This document shows positions 37,052-44,956 of a stretch of DNA of 64,000 nt, one piece after another; within the stretch, counting starts at the first letter, position 1; each line of letters opens with the position of its first letter. Below the pieces are notes generated by a model that ran no database searches, was not told where the DNA came from, and saw nothing but the letters and a program-made list of their open reading frames with translations. Position numbers and translations under genes: made by a program. Origin of the DNA: JTS-RE37 sp041743425 (GTDB lineage: Bacteria > Bacteroidota > Bacteroidia > Flavobacteriales > Flavobacteriaceae); the NCBI GenBank assembly GCA_041743425.1, contig JBGTMS010000002.1, forward strand, positions 1 through 64,000. The letters are read 5' to 3'.

Positions 37052-37780
37052 TTATTGCAATGTCAGTTTAGCGAGATAGTCATTATGCTCCCCGTATATT
37101 ACAAGTTCACAGTTTAGCTGATTTTGAAGTGCGGCATTTTGCAGACTGTGATAATCAAGATACAACCAGTCAAATGCCTCCCCCTGTATTCCCTTGTATT
37201 CCATATGAAAGGTCACTTCCCCATAATAGGCTCGATCCCCTGGGATAGCATACCCGCCGCTTACCTCATCTTCAAAGATATAAATAATGTCACTTGAATC
37301 GAGCAGGATCTGCCCACCCGAATTCAGCAGGGTGATGAGGTGTTTCAGGAAAAAGGACAGTTCACAGATACGTCCTGCCAGCCCAATTCCATTCATAAGC
37401 AGCAGCAGCGTGTCAAATTTCCGGCCCTTAAAATTCATTATCTGCCCGCAAATGACATCATTTATACTTCTCAGGAAACACGCATGAACAGCGCCCGGGG
37501 AGCTGTCAAGGCCCGTTACCTGATACCCCCTGTTTTGAAGATACAATGCATGAGGCCCGGCCCCACAGCCGATGTCCAGGACCTTACCTTTACATAAATC
37601 CAGTGCCGTCTTTTCTATGGCCGGCATTTCCCCGTACGTTCTGAAGAGGTAGGGTATGGGAAGAATATCGGATTCCCCCAGAGAGGAATGAGTGATAATG
37701 TCCCCGGAATACCGGTTACTTTGGTAATCCAACAGGGCCCGGCCAAGGATATCCGCTTCCATATGTTTTGCAGTCTCCAT
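37052..37780 (-). CDS. Class I SAM-dependent methyltransferase
   Basis: A 242-residue protein with the Rossmann-like methyltransferase core: motif I VLDIGCGAGPHALYLQNRGY (about residues 67-86), the acidic end of beta-2 in VTGLDSSPGAV, FDTLLLLMNGIGL (motif IV region) and GGQILLDSSDI. The C-terminal 50 residues form the beta-hairpin end. The substrate is unknown. A minus-strand -7 box TAACTTTG lies at 37819-37826, 38 bases before its ATG, within the gap shared with the divergent YkgJ gene. Confidence 0.87.
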   Translation of the reverse strand: METAKHMEADILGRALLDYQSNRYSGDIITHSSLGESDILPIPYLFRTYGEMPAIEKTALDLCKGKVLDIGCGAGPHALYLQNRGYQVTGLDSSPGAVHACFLRSINDVICGQIMNFKGRKFDTLLLLMNGIGLAGRICELSFFLKHLITLLNSGGQILLDSSDIIYIFEDEVSGGYAIPGDRAYYGEVTFHMEYKGIQGEAFDWLYLDYHSLQNAALQNQLNCELVIYGEHNDYLAKLTLQ

Positions 37781-37848
37781 CTAATTCGGCACTTTTGTCC
37801 CTGGATTTTAAGGGTAAACAAAGTTAAGCATTAACAGCGGAGAGGCGA

Positions 37849-38346
37849 ATGGAGGATCTTTTAAGTCGATTGCCCGGGATGGCCCGGGATAAAGACACGG
37901 AAAACAGAAAATATTTCAGCAGGCTTAGGAAGCGGCCTCCAAAGCATTTAGATCAAAGGATGGACGAATTGCACAATGAGGTATTCCGTAAAACCGATTG
38001 TCTGGAATGTGCCAATTGTTGCAGGACCACCGGTCCGTTATTCACCACCCAGGATATTCTTCGGATTGCTAAATACCTGCGGCTTAAACCTCAAACTTTC
38101 ATCCGCGATTACCTGAAAATAGATGAAGATAAGGATTACGTCCTCCGAGAGGTTCCCTGCTCCTTTCTTGGTGCCGACAACCATTGCGCTATTTATGAGG
38201 TGAGGCCAAAGGCCTGCAGTGAATATCCACATACCAACCGAAAGAAATTTCACCAGATCTCCGAGCTGACTCTGAAAAATGTTTCCATCTGCCCTGCGGC
38301 ATTTTCCATTGTCGAGGAGATGAAGCGGCGGATTCGGATGAAGTAG
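37849..38346 (+). CDS. YkgJ family cysteine cluster protein
   Basis: A 165-residue protein of the YkgJ/UPF0153 zinc- or iron-chelating cysteine-cluster family. Conserved cysteines lie in CLECANCCRTTGPLF (about residues 50-64) and VPCSFLGADNHCAIYE, with RPKACSEYP after it. No membrane segment or signal. The function of the family is not established. It is divergent from the methyltransferase gene and followed by the desaturase-like gene. Confidence 0.9.
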   Translation: MEDLLSRLPGMARDKDTENRKYFSRLRKRPPKHLDQRMDELHNEVFRKTDCLECANCCRTTGPLFTTQDILRIAKYLRLKPQTFIRDYLKIDEDKDYVLREVPCSFLGADNHCAIYEVRPKACSEYPHTNRKKFHQISELTLKNVSICPAAFSIVEEMKRRIRMK

Positions 38347-38387
38347 ACATCTGCGAGAATCATGCAAGGTCAGTATTTCTGAGCAGC

Positions 38388-38418
38388 TTGAAAATCATGT
38401 GATCATCCTGTATCTTTA
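38388..38418 (+). promoter_or_regulatory. Promoter for the sterol desaturase-like gene
   Basis: TTG at 38388-38390 and TATCTTTA at 38411-38418 are spaced by 20 bases. The -7 box ends 4 bases before the ATG at 38423, again a nearly leaderless arrangement. Confidence 0.45.
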
Positions 38419-38422
38419 TTCC

Positions 38423-39292
38423 ATGGAAACCCTGCTACATTATTTTGAAACGATCCCTTCTTCCCACAGGAGTCTGATCCTGGTTTCGGGTCTTACCCTC
38501 TTCTGGTTACTGGAAGGAGCGTTTCCATTATTCAGATTTGATTATAAAAAATGGAGGCATGCGGTGCCCAATATTTTTTTTACCCTGACTACCATTGTGA
38601 TCAATTTTCTGCTGGCTTTTCTGCTGTTACAGGTTAGTGACTGGGTGGTTGACCGCGGATTTGGCCTGCTTTACTGGCTTCCGGAAATGCCCCTGTGGCT
38701 CTATCTCCTCCTCGGTATCCTTCTTTTGGATCTGTTGGGCGCCTATATGCCACATTATCTTGAACACCAGATCAAACCCTTGTGGATGATTCACCTGGTG
38801 CACCATACAGACCATGAGGTAGATACCACCACTGCCAATCGTCACCATCCCCTTGAAAGCCTTATCCGCTTTTCTTTCACCCTTTTAGGAGTCTTCCTTG
38901 TTGGCGCTTCTATTGGAATTGTCATGCTTTACCAGTCTCTTTCCCTTATGGCTACGCAATTCAACCATGCTAACATTAAGTTACCTGCCGGATTGGATGA
39001 AGTCCTTAGCTGGCTATTCGTTTCTCCTGACATGCACAAAGTTCACCACCACTATCGGCTCCCATACACCGATTCCAATTATGGAAATATTTTTTCGATA
39101 TGGGACCGCGCTTTCGGAACCTGTATGAAACTGGATCGCGGTACGATCGTCTATGGAGTTGATACCTTTCCGGACAGAAAGGTAAATGGCAGTGTGTCGG
39201 GTCTTTTGAAACAACCTTTTCACAAATACAGGAAACCGACGGGAGAACCGACTTCAAATCCCAGGGTTGGCAGTGAAAGGCAGTCAAAATGA
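38423..39292 (+). CDS. Sterol desaturase/fatty acid hydroxylase family protein
   Basis: A 289-residue membrane-bound di-iron oxygenase of the fatty acid hydroxylase superfamily. About five membrane segments carry the histidine boxes HYLEH, HLVHHTDHEVD with NRHH downstream, and HKVHHHYRLPYTDSNYG near the C-terminus. Family members hydroxylate or desaturate sterols, carotenoids or fatty acids; the substrate is unknown here. The ATG at 38423 is preferred to an upstream GTG at 38399 because the promoter box lies between them. It is convergent with the DUF1343 gene. Confidence 0.87.
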   Translation: METLLHYFETIPSSHRSLILVSGLTLFWLLEGAFPLFRFDYKKWRHAVPNIFFTLTTIVINFLLAFLLLQVSDWVVDRGFGLLYWLPEMPLWLYLLLGILLLDLLGAYMPHYLEHQIKPLWMIHLVHHTDHEVDTTTANRHHPLESLIRFSFTLLGVFLVGASIGIVMLYQSLSLMATQFNHANIKLPAGLDEVLSWLFVSPDMHKVHHHYRLPYTDSNYGNIFSIWDRAFGTCMKLDRGTIVYGVDTFPDRKVNGSVSGLLKQPFHKYRKPTGEPTSNPRVGSERQSK

Positions 39293-39316
39293 TGCAAGCC
39301 TGTTAAACCACATTTT

Positions 39317-40570
39317 TTACCGGAGAGGATATAGAAGGTATTTCTCACGGATCTTTTTGAATGCTGTTAGGTCAGGTTCCCAGGATTGCTTTATTTCTTC
39401 TTCGGAGAGACCTGATTCAATCTGTTTCTGAAGTATTTCAGTACCCGCGTGACTCGTAAATCCGCTCGTAAGGAAAAAGGCCTTTTTAGCAGTTGCTTTC
39501 CGATAGGCATCCATGATCCAGTAAAGCGAAACTGAACCCATCCTGGGAGTGCCTGAAAGATCCTTTCCATAACATAGTTTCCCGTTGTGCTTGGGGTTGG
39601 CGGCGCCGAAATTCGATGCAGGGGTGTAACGGAAGGTATAAGCAGTGCTATCTAAAAATGGGGCGCCATATCTTTGAAACTGAAAATCAGTTCCGCGGCC
39701 GGCATTGACATTGGTGCCCTCAAAAAGACCAAGGCTGGGATACAGGTTGATTGCCTGATCGTTCGGCAGATTGGGAGATGGTCTTATGGGAACGCTGTAA
39801 TAACTGGCGTGGGTATAGTTTCTGAGAGGTATGACGGTCAGATCTGCTTTAAAACCTCCTTTTAACCAGCCTTCGCCGTTGAGCATGCCGGCGTATTCCC
39901 CAATAGTCATCCCATACACGAGAGGGATAGGGGACATTCCCAAAAATCCGGTATGTTCCTGTTCCATGGTAGGGCCGTCTACATAATGGCCATTCGGATT
40001 GGGGCGGTCAAGCACAACGATGGGTATTCGGTTTTCAGCGCATGCCTCCATGACCAATTGCAAGGTAGCGATGTAGGTGTAAAAGCGGACGCCTACATCC
40101 TGAATATCAAAAAGCAGCAGTTCCGTGTCTTCAAGATGTTGTTTTGATGGTTTCCGATTCTCTCCGTAGAGCGATATTATAGGAAGTCCTGTTTTGGAGT
40201 CCCGCCCGTCAGCCAATAATTCCCCGGCATCAGCCTGACCTCTGAACCCGTGTTCCGGAGCGAAGACTTTTACCACCTGAACCTCCAGGGCAAGAAGGGA
40301 GTCAATCAGGTGGGTAAACGGGCGGCTATCAACGGTATCGGACAGCTGCTCTTTAAAAATCACGCTGGTCTGATTGGCAACCACGGTTATTTTCTTTCCC
40401 TTCATCAGCGGCAGGTAAGCAGACAGATCACTGGCCCCTGTCATGATCTCTTCTTCCCTGTCGTAATGCTCCGGGACCGGCAACTCCTGCCCTATATCGG
40501 CGGCCCTCCTTGGCTGGTTTCCACAGGAAGAAAGTATTAAAAGACAGAGGAATACTGTATTTTTGAACAT
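39317..40570 (-). CDS. DUF1343 / NamZ-type exo-beta-N-acetylmuramidase lipoprotein
   Basis: A 417-residue lipoprotein of the DUF1343 family, whose characterised members (NamZ, GH171) release N-acetylmuramic acid from peptidoglycan fragments. From the ATG at 40570 the signal peptide is MFKNTVFLCLLILSSC, lipid at Cys16; an in-frame ATG at 40585 is also possible. Family segments include VVKVFAPEHGFRGQADAGE, LLLFDIQDVGVRFYTYIATL, VLDRPNPNGHYVDGP and NLPNDQAINLYPSLGLFEGT. A role in cell-wall recycling is inferred from the family. The start lies 18 bases from the divergent permease start. Confidence 0.88.
   Translation of the reverse strand: MFKNTVFLCLLILSSCGNQPRRAADIGQELPVPEHYDREEEIMTGASDLSAYLPLMKGKKITVVANQTSVIFKEQLSDTVDSRPFTHLIDSLLALEVQVVKVFAPEHGFRGQADAGELLADGRDSKTGLPIISLYGENRKPSKQHLEDTELLLFDIQDVGVRFYTYIATLQLVMEACAENRIPIVVLDRPNPNGHYVDGPTMEQEHTGFLGMSPIPLVYGMTIGEYAGMLNGEGWLKGGFKADLTVIPLRNYTHASYYSVPIRPSPNLPNDQAINLYPSLGLFEGTNVNAGRGTDFQFQRYGAPFLDSTAYTFRYTPASNFGAANPKHNGKLCYGKDLSGTPRMGSVSLYWIMDAYRKATAKKAFFLTSGFTSHAGTEILQKQIESGLSEEEIKQSWEPDLTAFKKIREKYLLYPLR
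40558..40565 (+). promoter_or_regulatory. Promoter -7 element for the FtsX-type permease, inside the NamZ gene
   Basis: TATTTTTG matches TAnnTTTG and lies within the first codons of the opposite-strand NamZ-type gene, 23 bases before the permease TTG start. The two divergent genes therefore share promoter and coding sequence. Confidence 0.45.
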
Positions 40571-40588
40571 GGAGAAAAATGCCATCAG

Positions 40589-41830
40589 TTGAATTTCGAA
40601 TATTTCATTGCCAAACGACTTATACGCGGAAAAGAACATAAAATTAGTATATCCGCGCCAATTATAAAAATTGCCATCGCTGCAATCGCCCTTGGTATAG
40701 TCATGATGCTCATTGCCATTGCTACCGGGGTAGGACTAAAGGAAAAGATCCGCGAAAAGGTCGCCGCCTTCAATGGTCATGTGCAGTTATTCAATTATGA
40801 CTCCAATCTCTCGGATGTATCTGTCAATCCTGTATCAAAACTTCAGGATTTCTACCCGGAATTTACCACTGTCAAGGGTATCCGCCACATACAGGGGGTG
40901 GCTTCCAAAGGAGGTATTATCCGAACTCCTGATGCCTTTGAGGGAATCATTGCTAAAGGGGTTGGTGACGATTATGACTGGGAGGTGTTCAGGGAATACC
41001 TTGTAAAAGGCCGCCTTCCGGAATTTGGTGGTGAACTTAATTCGGAGGTAATAATATCCCGGACCCTGGCATCCCGACTTCAAATTGGGAATGAGAGTGA
41101 TTTCTTTGTGTTTTTTCCAAAGGAGGACGACCCGCTGAAAAACCCGAACCAGCGTAAGTTTCATGTTGTTGGCATTTATGACAGTGGCTTTGAGGAATTT
41201 GACAGTTCTTACATTTTCATTGACCTGCGCCATATCCAGCAGATGAATAAATGGACAGATGACGAAGTCGGGAATTTCGAAATTTTCCTTGATCAATTCG
41301 ATATGATCGATGCAAAGAGCCTTGAGATTTATGGTCAAACCCTTTCCACTCTTGATACTCAAACGATCAAAACCAAATATTATCAGATTTTTGAATGGAT
41401 TGAATTATTCGATTTTAATATCGCACTTATCATTGGGATCATGATTTTTGTTGGAGGCATCAACATGATCACAGCCTTGCTGGTACTGATTCTGGAACGT
41501 ACCCAAATGATTGGTATTCTCAAAGCCCTTGGTTCTTCAGACTGGAGCATTCGTAAGGTGTTTTTATATAATGCCACCTATCTGATCACGGTAGGTTTGT
41601 TTTGGGGAAACATATTGGGTCTTGGAACTATCTGGATTCAGTCGCAATACCGCATCTTTAAATTCCCGAATCCGGAGGAATACTATATTGATTATATTCC
41701 CGTGCATATTGATATGGCGACTATCTTGATGCTGAATACAGCTGTGCTTTTTCTGTGCGTGCTCATGCTCCTCGTACCTTCCTATATTATCACCAGGATT
41801 ACCCCGGTCCGGGCTATTAAATTTGAATAG
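40589..41830 (+). CDS. FtsX/LolE-like ABC transporter permease
   Basis: A 413-residue inner-membrane permease of the FtsX-like/MacB-LolE group. One N-terminal membrane helix (PIIKIAIAAIALGIVMMLIA), a large periplasmic domain (about residues 60-260), and three C-terminal helices (FNIALIIGIMIFVGGINMIT, VLFLCVLMLLVPSYII) are visible, with the coupling segment LILERTQMIGILKALGSSDW. The start is TTG at 40589, giving the family N-terminus NFEYFIAKRLIRGKEHK. A LolD-type ATPase is not adjacent. Lipoprotein export is the likely but unproven role. Confidence 0.87.
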   Translation: MNFEYFIAKRLIRGKEHKISISAPIIKIAIAAIALGIVMMLIAIATGVGLKEKIREKVAAFNGHVQLFNYDSNLSDVSVNPVSKLQDFYPEFTTVKGIRHIQGVASKGGIIRTPDAFEGIIAKGVGDDYDWEVFREYLVKGRLPEFGGELNSEVIISRTLASRLQIGNESDFFVFFPKEDDPLKNPNQRKFHVVGIYDSGFEEFDSSYIFIDLRHIQQMNKWTDDEVGNFEIFLDQFDMIDAKSLEIYGQTLSTLDTQTIKTKYYQIFEWIELFDFNIALIIGIMIFVGGINMITALLVLILERTQMIGILKALGSSDWSIRKVFLYNATYLITVGLFWGNILGLGTIWIQSQYRIFKFPNPEEYYIDYIPVHIDMATILMLNTAVLFLCVLMLLVPSYIITRITPVRAIKFE

Positions 41831-41885
41831 TTGGGATCCTTTGTAAAATGACCTTCAGTGGAAATAAGGTTCCATTATTAATTTT

Positions 41886-41893
41886 TAACTTTG
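41886..41893 (+). promoter_or_regulatory. Promoter -7 element for the cysteine synthase-like gene
   Basis: TAACTTTG matches TAnnTTTG exactly, 64 bases upstream of the ATG at 41958. No -33 TTG at the right distance. Confidence 0.45.
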
Positions 41894-41957
41894 CGTCAGA
41901 GGTGCTACAGACATAATTTTTTACCGGTAGCCTGATACAAAAATCCCTCCGGCTATA

Positions 41958-42938
41958 ATGATATACGCAGAGAATATTCTGGATACCATAGGCAATACCC
42001 CTCTGGTTCGTTTGAACAAGCTTACTGAGGACCTGCCCTGTCTTGTGCTGGCAAAATACGAAACCTTTAATCCTGGCAATTCTGTCAAAGACCGTATGGC
42101 GATACAGATGGTTGAGGATGCCGAGGCTTCCGGACTTTTGAAACCGGGAGGGACCATCATCGAGGGAACATCGGGCAACACCGGGATGGGATTGGCATTG
42201 GTTGCCGTGACCAGAGGATATAAAATGATATGTGTCATCAGCGATAAACAATCCAGGGAAAAAGTAGACATTCTGAAGGCCATGGGCAGTGAGGTCCACA
42301 TCTGCCCCACGGATGTCGATCCGGAAGATCCCCGTAGTTATTATTCCACTGCTAGAAGACTTGCAGGGGAGATCCCCAATTCCTGGTATGCAAATCAGTA
42401 TGACAATCTCTCCAATACCAAGGCCCATTTCCTCACCACCGGTCCCGAGATTTGGAAACAGACTGATGGCAAGATCACTCACTTCGTTGTGGGAGTTGGA
42501 ACGGGAGGCACTATTTCAGGGGTGGGAAATTACCTGAAATCGCAGAATCCCGATATTAAGGTCTGGGGAGTAGACACCTATGGATCCGTTTTTAAGAAAT
42601 ACCATGAAACAGGGATCTTTGATAAGGATGAAATATATCCGTATTCCACCGAGGGGATAGGGGAGGATATTCTGCCTAAGAATGTGAATTTTGATTTAAT
42701 AGACGGCTTTACCAAAGTAACCGACAAAGATGCAGCAGTGTATACAAGACGACTGGCGAAGGAAGAAGGGATGTTCCTCGGAAATTCTGCCGGTGCTGCT
42801 GTCAAGGGGGTATTACAACTTAAGGAACATTTCAGCAAAGAAGATGTGGTGGTGGTTTTATTTCACGATCACGGAAGCCGCTATGTGGCTAAGATTTTTA
42901 ATGATGACTGGATGCGCTCAAAAGGGTTCCTTGACTGA
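41958..42938 (+). CDS. PLP-dependent cysteine synthase / cystathionine beta-synthase-like enzyme
   Basis: A 326-residue fold-type II PLP enzyme. The Schiff-base lysine is Lys44 in NPGNSVKDRMA, the substrate loop is EGTSGNTGMGLAL, and the phosphate-binding loop is VGVGTGGTISGVGNYL. It has no C-terminal CBS domains. The GVDTYGSVFKKYHETG segment and DHGSRYVAKIF ending resemble the cystathionine beta-synthase branch rather than CysK, so O-acetylserine sulfhydrylase or CBS activity are both possible. It is convergent with the DUF1080 gene, the stops 2 bases apart. Confidence 0.87.
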   Translation: MIYAENILDTIGNTPLVRLNKLTEDLPCLVLAKYETFNPGNSVKDRMAIQMVEDAEASGLLKPGGTIIEGTSGNTGMGLALVAVTRGYKMICVISDKQSREKVDILKAMGSEVHICPTDVDPEDPRSYYSTARRLAGEIPNSWYANQYDNLSNTKAHFLTTGPEIWKQTDGKITHFVVGVGTGGTISGVGNYLKSQNPDIKVWGVDTYGSVFKKYHETGIFDKDEIYPYSTEGIGEDILPKNVNFDLIDGFTKVTDKDAAVYTRRLAKEEGMFLGNSAGAAVKGVLQLKEHFSKEDVVVVLFHDHGSRYVAKIFNDDWMRSKGFLD

Positions 42939-42939
42939 A

Positions 42940-43818
42940 CTAATTGAACTTACATTCTTCGTCAGCGGACTTTATGTAATATGATTTATAGTTGGTTGCC
43001 TTCGGATCCATACATCCCTTCAGATTCCTGATCCGGATTTGACGAAAATCAACCGGCTGACCTTCACTTTGCAAAGCAATAAATCCTTCCTTTAACAACT
43101 CACCGTCCTTTTTAATATCCGGATCGTAGCGGTTGACCACACCTCCGCCTATCTGGGGACTGGTGTATTCAAGTACCTTTTCTCCGTTGATATAATGCGT
43201 GATCAACGAATCACCCAGGACGGTTATATCTGCTTTAACCCATTGATCCCCATAAAAGGTGGCAGAGGTGGAGTTAATACAATGGCGGGGATCGATCCTG
43301 CCTTCATATACCACATCTGTACCGGGGGAACACATGTTCCCGGTCGGCCTTGCTTCCCCCTCCTTTACCCCAGCCAGCATCTGGAATTCTACAGAAATCG
43401 GCCAGTCCTGTTCTTTTGGCATGGTTCCGGGATCCTGAGAGTGAAACATCACACCGCTGTTCTTGAGGGTATAGTCCGGCGCGCCGGGGTGTAATTCTCC
43501 AAGAATGCGATATTCAAAACTCAACTCGTAATAGGAGTAAGGCTCATTAAAATATAAATGCCCGAACCGGTCATTAAAATCTCCTTCATACTGATCATAG
43601 CGAATCTGGATTACACTATCAGTCACCCTGAACGTTTCCCCGTAATTTACACCCACCTCGTAATGATGGATTTTGGTGGTCCAGTCATTGAGATCTGTCC
43701 CGTTAAAGAGATCCTGCCACCCTTCCTCTGCCTTATGGACCTGGCAAAAAACAGGTTGCACGGTATTAATGGATATGAAAAGAAATAAGAATATTGGCTC
43801 CAGCCGGCGTGCAGACAT
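42940..43818 (-). CDS. DUF1080 (3-keto-disaccharide hydrolase-type) exported protein
   Basis: A 292-residue exported protein with a concanavalin-like DUF1080 domain, a family with members active on 3-keto-glycosides. A signal peptide (LEPIFLFLFISINTVQPVFC) precedes WQDLFNGTDLNDWTTKIHHY. Core segments are YYELSFEYRI, YTLKNSGVMFHSQDPGTMPK, WPISVEFQML and GFIALQSEGQPVDFRQIRIR. The last about 25 residues (GCMDPKATNYKSYYIKSADE and ECKFN) form a Cys-DP-x-A-x-NY tail unlike the rest. Probably periplasmic or at the cell surface; the substrate is unknown. Confidence 0.85.
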   Translation of the reverse strand: MSARRLEPIFLFLFISINTVQPVFCQVHKAEEGWQDLFNGTDLNDWTTKIHHYEVGVNYGETFRVTDSVIQIRYDQYEGDFNDRFGHLYFNEPYSYYELSFEYRILGELHPGAPDYTLKNSGVMFHSQDPGTMPKEQDWPISVEFQMLAGVKEGEARPTGNMCSPGTDVVYEGRIDPRHCINSTSATFYGDQWVKADITVLGDSLITHYINGEKVLEYTSPQIGGGVVNRYDPDIKKDGELLKEGFIALQSEGQPVDFRQIRIRNLKGCMDPKATNYKSYYIKSADEECKFN

Positions 43819-43942
43819 CGTTTATTATTGAATGTTTCTGAAAGATAATGCAATTGTCAGACTTCCCAAAACCTTCCCGACAGCAAGGATTTATGTAGTA
43901 TACCAGGCTGGAGATTTTTAGGAAATATAAGATGTCCTGTCT

Positions 43943-43950
43943 TATTTTTG
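43943..43950 (+). promoter_or_regulatory. Promoter -7 element for the aldose epimerase-like gene
   Basis: TATTTTTG matches TAnnTTTG and falls inside the longest open frame, showing that translation begins at one of the ATGs at 43959, 43962 or 43977. Confidence 0.5.
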
Positions 43951-43976
43951 AATATCTTATGATGGATTCACGCGAT

Positions 43977-44759
43977 ATGATAACATGGCAAATTTCTAAT
44001 GATAAAGTTCGTATTGAAGCTGGGGAGCTGTTGGGATATGAGGTTAAAGGGCACGAATTTATCCACCAGAAAGGCAGTGCGGGCTGGCGAAATTCTGATA
44101 CCGAAATGTTTCCGGTAATAGGGCCTACTGCCGATGCAGGATTCAGGGTACAGGTTTCAAAAGGGAATGCGATACAGGACCAGCACGGGTTGTTGAGGGA
44201 GCTGGACTACGAGTTGGTTTCCGAGAAATCCGGAAATGCCGTATTTAAGAAAATATACAAGGCGGGAACGCTGGTTAGGAATAGTAAGTTTCCCGATAAG
44301 TCAACCGCGGAATGGCTGATTTGGCCCTATGATTTTGAATTTTATAAAACCTTTGATCTTAACAGCACGGGCCTCCACCTCAGATTCACTGTTTCCGGAG
44401 AAAGAGATATGCCCTATATGCTTGGCTATCATCCCGCCTTTCAACTATATACGGAGGATCCTAAAATAATAGCTCCCGGCAGAATTATTGGACTTCCGGA
44501 AGTACTGAAGGCCGGTAGCCGGGCACTTCAGGTTCCGGATTGTCATTCCCTGGTGCTTCGCGACAAAAGGGAATTGGAGATAGTCACCCGGGGCTTTGCA
44601 CAGTTTATGCTTTGGACAGAAGTCCCTACCATGGTGTGTATTGAACCTATTACTTTTTATCCCTATTCGGTTCCGCAGTACCAGTTGCATGAAGGTTTTC
44701 AGCATCTGCGGGATAGCACTTCCGAATACGAGGTCTCTTTACTGCCCATACCATTTTGA
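43977..44759 (+). CDS. Aldose 1-epimerase family protein
   Basis: A protein of about 260 residues with the galactose-mutarotase beta-sandwich fold. Family segments are WRNSDTEMFPVIGPT, QDQHGLLRELDYELV (catalytic-type His in QHG), MLGYHPAFQLY (second His), and CIEPITFYPYSVPQ (catalytic-type Glu). It lacks a signal peptide and is probably cytoplasmic. Mutarotation of free sugars or action on hexose-6-phosphates are both known in this group. The start is uncertain: 43959 and 43962 are in-frame alternatives. Confidence 0.85.
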   Translation: MITWQISNDKVRIEAGELLGYEVKGHEFIHQKGSAGWRNSDTEMFPVIGPTADAGFRVQVSKGNAIQDQHGLLRELDYELVSEKSGNAVFKKIYKAGTLVRNSKFPDKSTAEWLIWPYDFEFYKTFDLNSTGLHLRFTVSGERDMPYMLGYHPAFQLYTEDPKIIAPGRIIGLPEVLKAGSRALQVPDCHSLVLRDKRELEIVTRGFAQFMLWTEVPTMVCIEPITFYPYSVPQYQLHEGFQHLRDSTSEYEVSLLPIPF

Positions 44760-44922
44760 TGGCCGTAGATTGTACTTCCAGGAACAGATCTCAGAGAAAT
44801 GCCACCATCTTTAAGTTGGGTATTCAATCTCCTTGCGCGTAGTGGGGGTGGGCATTGTGGCTTCCTTTCCGGGAGAGGAGGCCTGTCTGTATTCCGTCAT
44901 TGACAAGCTACAGCGTATTCCC

Positions 44923-44952
44923 TTTGTAATTATGCATTTAGTGCTAAATTTG
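44923..44952 (+). promoter_or_regulatory. Promoter for the SulP gene (-33 and -7)
   Basis: TTTG at 44923-44926 and TAAATTTG at 44945-44952 are spaced by 18 bases. The -7 box ends 4 bases before the ATG at 44957, so the message would be nearly leaderless. The rest of the 197-base gap shows nothing else. Confidence 0.6.
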
Positions 44953-44956
44953 ACCG

